A model generated the notes under the pieces. It was not told where the DNA came from, searched no databases, and saw nothing but the letters and a program-made list of their open reading frames with translations. This document shows, piece by piece, positions 23,384 through 28,075 of a DNA stretch of 30,347 nucleotides. Numbering within the stretch: position 1 is the first letter of the stretch; every line of letters starts with the position of its first letter. This stretch comes from a virus: the IMG/VR virus record IMGVR_UViG_3300023116_007351, positions 1-30,347 of that record; one strand, written 5' to 3'. A program made the translations under genes and the position numbers.

Positions 23384-23689
23384 ATGACACGCAAAACCAT
23401 CAAACCCAGCAAGTGGGAAGGTAAGCCAGGGTGGGTAGAAAGCGACAGCTACCAACTCTCACCCCAAGTCATTCTAAATAAGGGTGACAAGTGCCGCATC
23501 AAAGGCCAGCAGGGCACCTTCACGTTCCACGGGCATACCACAAACACTAATCTGCCCGAAGACAACGAGTGGGTGGATCTGTGGGGCGGCGCATACGGGC
23601 GAGAGCAGTGGGTAGCCGTTCGCCCTGATCGCCTTAAGCATATCCCCGCCCGCCGCAAGAAAAAGAAAGAACCCCAGCCACCTAAGTGA
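23384..23689 (+). CDS. Small basic phage protein of unknown function
   Basis: A 101-residue protein. The middle (KGDKCRIKGQQGTFTFHGHTTN and EWVDLWGGAYGREQWVAVRPDRL) looks like a small beta-barrel of the KOW/SH3 kind, and similar short proteins are common in actinobacteriophages. The end is strongly basic (RRKKKKEPQPPK). It starts at an ATG 7 nt after a -10 box, so it may be leaderless, and it follows recA by 33 nt. No known function. Confidence 0.72.
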   Translation: MTRKTIKPSKWEGKPGWVESDSYQLSPQVILNKGDKCRIKGQQGTFTFHGHTTNTNLPEDNEWVDLWGGAYGREQWVAVRPDRLKHIPARRKKKKEPQPPK

Positions 23690-23696
23690 CCGGGGT
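23671..23696 (+). terminator. Possible weak terminator after the small basic protein gene
   Basis: ACCCC (23671-23675) pairs with GGGGT (23692-23696), with an inner CAC/GTG stem, followed by CTTCCTC rather than a clean T run. The stem includes the stop codon of the gene. Lies in a convergent gene junction, where termination is expected. Confidence 0.4.
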
Positions 23697-23707
23697 CTTC
23701 CTCGTTA

Positions 23708-23775
23708 GTAGGGAAGTCACAACGGAGCGGAAAAGACTTACCCCCTAACAGTCATATAATAGCACACTTCCCTAC
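23708..23775. repeat. 10-bp inverted repeat in a convergent junction
   Basis: GTAGGGAAGT (23708-23717) and its exact complement ACTTCCCTAC (23766-23775) flank a 48-bp centre containing TATAAT. It sits between the ends of two convergent genes and holds no gene itself. It could be a bidirectional terminator stem or a protein-binding site. Confidence 0.5.
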
Positions 23776-23799
23776 CTCATGCAAGGGATGCGTAAAAAA

Positions 23800-23997
23800 T
23801 TATACGACAGATGCGGTAGAAGGATCGCCAATCTTAGTGGCAGCAAACGACTTCACTACAGAAAGTCCTGCAGCGGCCGCCGCCGTAAGGGCACCCTTTG
23901 CTGAAGTAAGGTCAGTCACAACGAACATCGCCAGAAATGTCTGTGCGAAAGTCATGAGCGCCCGCTCAGCTACCTGCTTATAGATGGTAACATCCAT
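23800..23997 (-). CDS. Phage holin, r1t type
   Basis: A 65-residue protein with KQVAERALMTFAQTFLAMFVV, GALTAAAAAGLSVVKSFAAT and a final GDPSTASVV, which matches the r1t holin family almost segment by segment. Two hydrophobic helices span the cell membrane; the holin sets lysis timing. AAGGAG lies 7 nt before the ATG. It is preceded by a leader with a stable hairpin. No endolysin was found nearby. Confidence 0.88.
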   Translation of the reverse strand: MDVTIYKQVAERALMTFAQTFLAMFVVTDLTSAKGALTAAAAAGLSVVKSFAATKIGDPSTASVV

Positions 23998-24027
23998 ATT
24001 TCTTCTCCTTGTTAGGGGATAAATACA

Positions 24028-24066
24028 GGCAACAGGAAGGTTGCCCTGTCGCCTATATTTAGTCTA
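24028..24066 (-). promoter_or_regulatory. Extended -10 promoter and hairpin leader of the holin gene
   Basis: On the minus strand TGG plus TAGACT (24066-24061) forms an extended -10 like the one before the gene at 23384. The leader then contains two competing stems within 24028-24053: GGCAAC/GTTGCC, and GGC-x-ACAGG/CCTGT-x-GCC. Such alternative folding just before a holin start could tune lysis timing (inference). Confidence 0.42.
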
Positions 24067-24111
24067 CCACATATGCCCGGCACGCCCAGCAGTACAAATA
24101 TGTAAACCCAA

Positions 24112-24366
24112 CTAGGACTTTTTATGCTGACCTAAAGCAAAAGCAGAATCAATTTCGTCCGCAGTGATTTTACCATCATCAGCGTAAGCAGCGGCTAGCT
24201 TTTGCAGCACAGTTGTGCAACTTGTTACTCCTGCCAAGAACGCCGCTTTCCACGGATCAATTCCCCCAATAAGGCTGGAGCCTCCAATAATTGCCATAGC
24301 GTTCATCACAAAAACAGCAAAAATTCTACCTACAGTATTAAGTATAAGTTTGTTAATCTCATCCAT
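24112..24366 (-). CDS. Small membrane protein, possible second holin
   Basis: An 84-residue protein from the ATG at 24366, chosen because GGAG lies 6 nt upstream. Hydrophobic stretches IFAVFVMNAMAIIGGSSLI and AAFLAGVTSCTTVLQKLAAAY suggest two membrane helices, followed by ADDGKITADEIDSAF, an EF-hand-like acidic loop of a kind often seen at the ends of small phage holin-like proteins. It follows the 66-residue membrane protein by 1 nt and stands close to the r1t-type holin. Confidence 0.74.
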   Translation of the reverse strand: MDEINKLILNTVGRIFAVFVMNAMAIIGGSSLIGGIDPWKAAFLAGVTSCTTVLQKLAAAYADDGKITADEIDSAFALGQHKKS

Positions 24367-24367
24367 T

Positions 24368-24568
24368 TTATTCTCCATCGAAATAATCAAACATAATGCT
24401 AACTAAATGCAACGCTAGCCCTGCGGCCGAAATCCAAATACCGTAGGTCAAGGTTGAAGACGACAGCGTAATTAAGACAAGTCCAGTGCCTGCCAGCGTC
24501 CACCCCAAATAAAATATTTCCTTAAACATTGACTTAGCAATGCCCTTAATATGCTTTAAAAGTTTCAT
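24368..24568 (-). CDS. Small membrane protein
   Basis: A 66-residue protein with a basic N-terminus (MKLLKHIKGIAKSMFK) and two hydrophobic segments, FYLGWTLAGTGLVLITL and YGIWISAAGLALHLVSIMF. The ATG overlaps the stop of the secreted protein (ATGA) with GGGGGG just upstream. Likely part of the lysis or envelope group; no family recognised. Confidence 0.74.
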   Translation of the reverse strand: MKLLKHIKGIAKSMFKEIFYLGWTLAGTGLVLITLSSSTLTYGIWISAAGLALHLVSIMFDYFDGE

Positions 24569-25839
24569 CGGTTCCCCCCGTGTTGTGCTTTTCTTTTAAG
24601 ATGATTTTCAATTCCACCCACCCCACCAGATTGGCCCGCTGCCGCCACCGCTCCCGCACCTGCCACAACCGCAACGACTGTCCGACGAGTCTCGACGTTA
24701 ACCCGGGACCCAGTTGGAGTGTAATGGTCATAGCCATCATAGAAAATATTTATCGTTTCCTCAAACTCTTCTTTCACCTCATCAGGGGCATCAGACAGAG
24801 CTATCGCTAGAGAGTCTTTTGCGGCAGGCGGTAAATCCTCAAAGCTCTCATCTTCTAACAGCGTTCGCAAATCCTCCACGGTAACGTCACCGTCAACAAC
24901 CTGAGCAAACTCAGTTGCTAAATGGGAATCAATTTCCTGAAGGACTTCGATTACTTTTATCTCCGCCTCATCAATCCCGGCCAAGACTACATCTTCATCA
25001 CTTACATCAATAGCTGTTAAAATATTTGTTTCTGATGGTTGCGTGGTGGTTGGCGGCAACGCAATTGTCACCGTTGTTGTAGTTGTAGGCAGGGTAGTTG
25101 TTGTAGTAGTTGTGCTAGTGGTCGTAGGCGCTATTGTAGTTGTTGTAGTCGTGGTTGTGGGAGTGGCAGTAGTAGTTGTTGATGATAGTGGCGCTTCCGT
25201 TGTCGTTGTTACCGGCGGCAACGTCGTTGTTGTAGTAGTGGTAGTTGTGGTCAGCAGCACGGTTGTTGTTGGCGGCACAGTCGTCGTAGTTGTTGTGGTG
25301 GTTGTCGTTGGCACAGTTGTCGTTGTTGTAGTTGATGGGGCATCAATTTCTTCATTAGGAACTGACTCAAAAGGCTGCGTTGCAGGCGGCGAAATAGGGT
25401 CCAAGTCTTCACCTTGCAACACAACGGAAGAAATTAAATCATACGGGGCAGGCCCCTCAAACCCTACGCCCTGCTCAACAGGATAGTACCCTGACCTCAA
25501 CCGGTAGGTACCGGCACCCAAAACAACATACAACCGAGAAGAAAAGCACTGAGCATCCTCATTATGCGCACCGTCATCATTGAAATCAACCAGCTCGCCC
25601 GTATCGTCGTTGTACAGCCACAAATACGGATCGGACCTATTGGAGTCAGCGCACGCCGCATTACTATTTCCCAGAATCTCAACCTCCAGAGACTCTTCAG
25701 AAACAGTGAACCACCAGTCAGCCTCAGCCGTGACCACGTATGAGTTCGCCCACGCCTGAGCTGGAGCAAACCAAGCTAACAACAAAAAACAGACAAACGT
25801 CGCTTTGGACGCTCGCCTGAGAAAATCCCCTCGCTTCAC
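24565..25839 (-). CDS. Secreted protein with Thr-rich mucin-like linker and C-terminal membrane segment
   Basis: Starting at the GTG at 25839 (G-rich sequence upstream) gives 424 residues with a clear signal peptide: basic VKRGDFLRRASK, hydrophobic FVCFLLLAWF, and cleavage after AQAWA. A later N-domain (DPYLWLYNDDTGELVDFNDDG, LYVVLGAGTYRLRSG) resembles extracellular pre-peptidase-type beta domains. About 120 residues of Thr runs broken by Pro and Val follow, typical of O-glycosylated linkers in actinobacteria. Then comes a helical acidic domain, NIFYDGYDHYTPTGSRVNVETRR, a short hydrophobic segment (VVAVVAGAGAVAAAG) and a basic tail. A longer upstream start lacks a signal-like N-terminus. It may be exposed on the infected cell surface; function unknown. 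Confidence 0.8.
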   Translation of the reverse strand: MKRGDFLRRASKATFVCFLLLAWFAPAQAWANSYVVTAEADWWFTVSEESLEVEILGNSNAACADSNRSDPYLWLYNDDTGELVDFNDDGAHNEDAQCFSSRLYVVLGAGTYRLRSGYYPVEQGVGFEGPAPYDLISSVVLQGEDLDPISPPATQPFESVPNEEIDAPSTTTTTTVPTTTTTTTTTTVPPTTTVLLTTTTTTTTTTLPPVTTTTEAPLSSTTTTATPTTTTTTTTIAPTTTSTTTTTTTLPTTTTTVTIALPPTTTQPSETNILTAIDVSDEDVVLAGIDEAEIKVIEVLQEIDSHLATEFAQVVDGDVTVEDLRTLLEDESFEDLPPAAKDSLAIALSDAPDEVKEEFEETINIFYDGYDHYTPTGSRVNVETRRTVVAVVAGAGAVAAAGQSGGVGGIENHLKRKAQHGGNR

Positions 25840-25870
25840 CAACCCCCCCAATCGCAAAACAGCACTTAAC

Positions 25871-25921
25871 AATATGGTACCAAATATAGATCTTGCCAAG
25901 ACTACCAAAAGGTAATATACT
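25871..25921. promoter_or_regulatory. Divergent promoters sharing overlapping -35 boxes
   Basis: Plus strand: TTGCCA (25893-25898), 17 nt, TATACT (25916-25921), 7 nt, ATG at 25929. Minus strand: TTGGCA (25899-25894), 17 nt, CATATT (25876-25871), then a leader to the GTG at 25839. The two -35 boxes overlap on opposite strands, so the promoters should exclude each other. Confidence 0.62.
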
Positions 25922-25928
25922 AATGAAC

Positions 25929-26147
25929 ATGCCGAAGTATGATTATTCTTGTGCCGTCTGCGGAGTCTTTGAAGTATTCCAAAGCATGTTTGACGACACT
26001 TTAACCACTTGCCCAGACTGCGGTGCTGGGGTCAAAAAAATTATAAGCGCTCCCCGAATTAATGGGGGAACCCCTATTCCAGCAACCGTAGCACCTACAT
26101 ACCGTCCTGAGCGTTCCGCCCTATGGAACTCAGCCCAACAGGAATAA
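25929..26147 (+). CDS. FmdB-type zinc ribbon protein
   Basis: A 72-residue protein beginning MPKYDYSCAVCGVFEVFQSM, with CxxC at 8-11 and CPDCG at about 28-32, the usual FmdB-type regulatory-protein zinc ribbon. The tail APRINGGTPIPATVAPTYRP is disordered. I start it at 25929 rather than the ATG at 25923 because the -10 box ends 7 nt upstream and the family begins MPxYxYxC. The tdk gene follows after 1 nt. Confidence 0.82.
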   Translation: MPKYDYSCAVCGVFEVFQSMFDDTLTTCPDCGAGVKKIISAPRINGGTPIPATVAPTYRPERSALWNSAQQE

Positions 26148-26148
26148 A

Positions 26149-26754
26149 ATGGCCACCATCACTTTTCTAACCGGAACAATGTCATCTGGCAAAACAACAC
26201 ACCTACTACAAACCCACTTTAACCTGGAAAGTGCTTACCCAGACCAAGTACTTCTCATTAACCGTCATGACAGAATGGGCGAATCAGTTTGCTCAAGTCG
26301 GATGGGCGGCGTCGCTTTGTCTACTGGTGTAAAACCAGACGATTCAATTGTGCAACTTATCGACTCTCACAATCACACAAATCAAACTTCTCTAAAGTTC
26401 CTGTTCGTGGACGAAGCACAATTTTTAAGCCTGGAGCAAGTTGATGAGTTAGTAGAAATCGCTGACCTTAAGAACATCGAAGTGTTCGCTTACGGGCTGC
26501 TAACTTCGTACAAAGGAAACCTGTTCACAGCCACGGCTAGGATTCTAGAGGTGTGCGACAAGATAGTGCAGTTAGACAATCAGATGCGCTGCTGGTGTGG
26601 GGAACATGCTACTCATAATGCACTGTTCATTGAGGGGCAGCCTGCTTCATCTGGTGGAGATGAAGTTATCGACAACTCAACATTAGTCGAGTATCAGGTC
26701 ATGTGTCGACGCCACTTCATGGCGCACAGGCGGCTACAAGTCGCTGGCCGATAA
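26149..26754 (+). CDS. tdk: Thymidine kinase (type II, TK1-like)
   Basis: A 201-residue protein with P-loop GTMSSGKTTHLL (about 9-20), LKFLFVDEAQFLS as Walker B, the lasso region FAYGLLTSYKGNLF, and zinc ligands CWCGEHATHNALF plus YQVMCRRHF. It phosphorylates thymidine to dTMP for phage DNA synthesis. AGGAA lies 4 nt before the ATG. Its last 21 nt overlap the opposing gene. Confidence 0.95.
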   Translation: MATITFLTGTMSSGKTTHLLQTHFNLESAYPDQVLLINRHDRMGESVCSSRMGGVALSTGVKPDDSIVQLIDSHNHTNQTSLKFLFVDEAQFLSLEQVDELVEIADLKNIEVFAYGLLTSYKGNLFTATARILEVCDKIVQLDNQMRCWCGEHATHNALFIEGQPASSGGDEVIDNSTLVEYQVMCRRHFMAHRRLQVAGR

Positions 26755-26955
26755 ACCTAGACACTCAAACACGACTGACCCATCGTCAGTATTCATGGCA
26801 GTAAGTCCTGCGCCTTCAAATAGGATGGCCACAACAGACATCATGTCATCACGGCATTGGGGCTCTTCGCCTTCTTCAGGGTCAGCCAAGTCTACCAAAG
26901 TGTCAACAAAGTAATCATATAAAGCCATACGGGCTTGTTCACGGTTTTCGTTCAT
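26734..26955 (-). CDS. Small acidic phage protein, unknown function
   Basis: A 73-residue acidic protein (ALYDYFVDTLVDLADPEEGEE, then SVVAILFEGAGLTAMNTDDGS). No family is recognised. A strong promoter 7 nt before the ATG, with no Shine-Dalgarno, supports the frame and suggests leaderless translation. It overlaps the end of tdk tail to tail and is divergent from ssb. Confidence 0.7.
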   Translation of the reverse strand: MNENREQARMALYDYFVDTLVDLADPEEGEEPQCRDDMMSVVAILFEGAGLTAMNTDDGSVVFECLGLSASDL

Positions 26956-26962
26956 ATCAGGT

Positions 26963-26991
26963 ATTTTACGATATTAGCCCACCTGTGTCCA
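26963..26991 (-). promoter_or_regulatory. Leaderless promoter of the small acidic protein gene
   Basis: On the minus strand: TGGACA (26991-26986, 5 of 6), 17-nt spacer, TAAAAT (26968-26963, 5 of 6), 7 nt, ATG at 26955. Confidence 0.7.
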
Positions 26992-27004
26992 GCAATAGTT
27001 TGAT

Positions 27005-27033
27005 TTGACACCCGGCCCGCACCGTGCTATAAT
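27005..27033 (+). promoter_or_regulatory. Consensus promoter of ssb
   Basis: TTGACA (27005-27010), 17-nt spacer, TATAAT (27028-27033): both hexamers and the spacing are perfect. The leader of about 31 nt carries AGGAG before the ATG at 27071. This is the strongest-looking promoter in the window. Confidence 0.88.
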
Positions 27034-27070
27034 ACACATATCTGCAAATAGAGAAACGTTAGGAGACGAT

Positions 27071-27517
27071 ATGAGCAATGCAGAAATCACAGTAATTGGC
27101 AACATCACGGCAGACCCCGAGATGAAGTTCACACCGAACGGCAACGCTCGACTGAGCTTCTCGGTAGCGTCAAACCGTCGATATCAGGCCAACGGCGAAT
27201 GGCAGGAAGAAACCTCTTTCTTCAACGTTTGTGCGTGGCGGTACACCGCCGAGAACGCCGCCAACGTTCTAGAGAAGGGCATGCCTGTCGTAGTCAAGGG
27301 ACGGTTGGAACAGCGCTCCTGGGAGGATACCGAGGGGCAAAAGCGATCCACCGTTGAAATCGTGGCAGATCACATTGCGGTTAGCTGCAACGGGATTGAG
27401 ACGATGACTCGCCGTCGAGGCAACGGGCAGGGAGGCTCGGCCCCTCAGGGACGTAGCAACCAGGCTCCGCAGCGTCGAGCAACTGTACCCGCTTCCGACC
27501 CTTTCGATGATTTTTGA
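27071..27517 (+). CDS. ssb: Single-stranded DNA-binding protein
   Basis: A 148-residue protein with the OB-fold pattern ITVIGNITADPEMKFTPNGN, LSFSVASNRR, TSFFNVCAWRYTAENAANVL, GMPVVVKGRLEQRSWED and KRSTVEIVADHI, then a Gly/Gln-rich linker and the acidic tip DPFDDF that docks partner proteins. The start at 27071 has AGGAG 5 nt upstream; the longer frame upstream covers the promoter. It coats single-stranded DNA in replication and recombination. It is monocistronic, ending in a strong terminator. Confidence 0.95.
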   Translation: MSNAEITVIGNITADPEMKFTPNGNARLSFSVASNRRYQANGEWQEETSFFNVCAWRYTAENAANVLEKGMPVVVKGRLEQRSWEDTEGQKRSTVEIVADHIAVSCNGIETMTRRRGNGQGGSAPQGRSNQAPQRRATVPASDPFDDF

Positions 27518-27542
27518 TGATCGGAAAGGTCTGAAGGTTGAG

Positions 27543-27564
27543 GCCCCCCTTTTGGGGGGCTTTT
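27543..27564 (+). terminator. Rho-independent terminator after ssb
   Basis: GCCCCCC (27543-27549), loop TTTT, GGGGGGC (27554-27560), then TTTT. A perfect 7-bp GC stem followed by T residues, 25 nt after the ssb stop. Confidence 0.9.
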
Positions 27565-27572
27565 GCCTTTTA

Positions 27573-27601
27573 TTGACAAATATGAGAAAGTGTGATATCC
27601 T
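27573..27601 (+). promoter_or_regulatory. Leaderless promoter of the replication genes
   Basis: TTGACA (27573-27578, perfect), 17-nt spacer, TATCCT (27596-27601), 6 nt, ATG at 27608. It lies just past the ssb terminator. Confidence 0.75.
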
Positions 27602-27607
27602 GTAGCT

Positions 27608-28075
27608 ATGGAAAAACAAGAGTGCCAAGACCTCGTGACATTCATGAGTGTGACGTGGGACAAATCCTTAGACATAGCCAGCATAACAGCAAGGGCTCAA
27701 GGTTACTGGGAGTTCGTGCAAGACCTTGATTACGCCACCACGAAAGCTGCGGTGAAGCAAATGGGTCTGGCAGGCCGCAAGTGGATGCCCCGTCCAGGGG
27801 AGTTGCGCCTACAAGTTCTTTCTCATAACTCTGATGAGGAGCTTCCGCCTGAGCCTGAAGAAGCCTGGACAATCCTGCAATCCATCGGTCAGAAAATATA
27901 CGCTGGAACGTATGATTATGCAAAACCTCATCCTGTGTTGGCGCAGACCATTCGCAGACTCGGGACTGGAGCAACAGCGCTGACCACGAACGCAGACAGA
28001 ACAATGTTTACATCCATTTATGAGAAAACACGAGAGGCATGGATTTTGGAAAGGTTCTCTGATGGACCCAATTGA
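27608..28075 (+). CDS. Probable replication accessory (helicase-loader-like) protein
   Basis: A 155-residue helical protein. The segment ARAQGYWEFVQDLDYATTKAAVKQM followed by WMPRPGELRLQV recalls phage helicase-loader or G39P-like proteins, whose N-domain has a similar layout of helices and a P-x-P-x-E-I/L turn. The C-terminal half is GATALTTNADRTMFTSIYEKTREAW. The identification rests mainly on this pattern and on its place: it overlaps the primase-helicase start by 14 nt. Its leaderless promoter lies just after ssb. Confidence 0.6.
   Translation: MEKQECQDLVTFMSVTWDKSLDIASITARAQGYWEFVQDLDYATTKAAVKQMGLAGRKWMPRPGELRLQVLSHNSDEELPPEPEEAWTILQSIGQKIYAGTYDYAKPHPVLAQTIRRLGTGATALTTNADRTMFTSIYEKTREAWILERFSDGPN

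Noticed and set aside
25043-25486. Plus-strand frame rich in Val and Gly
   Set aside because: It is the complement of the Thr-rich linker codons of the secreted protein gene; the Val runs are an artefact.
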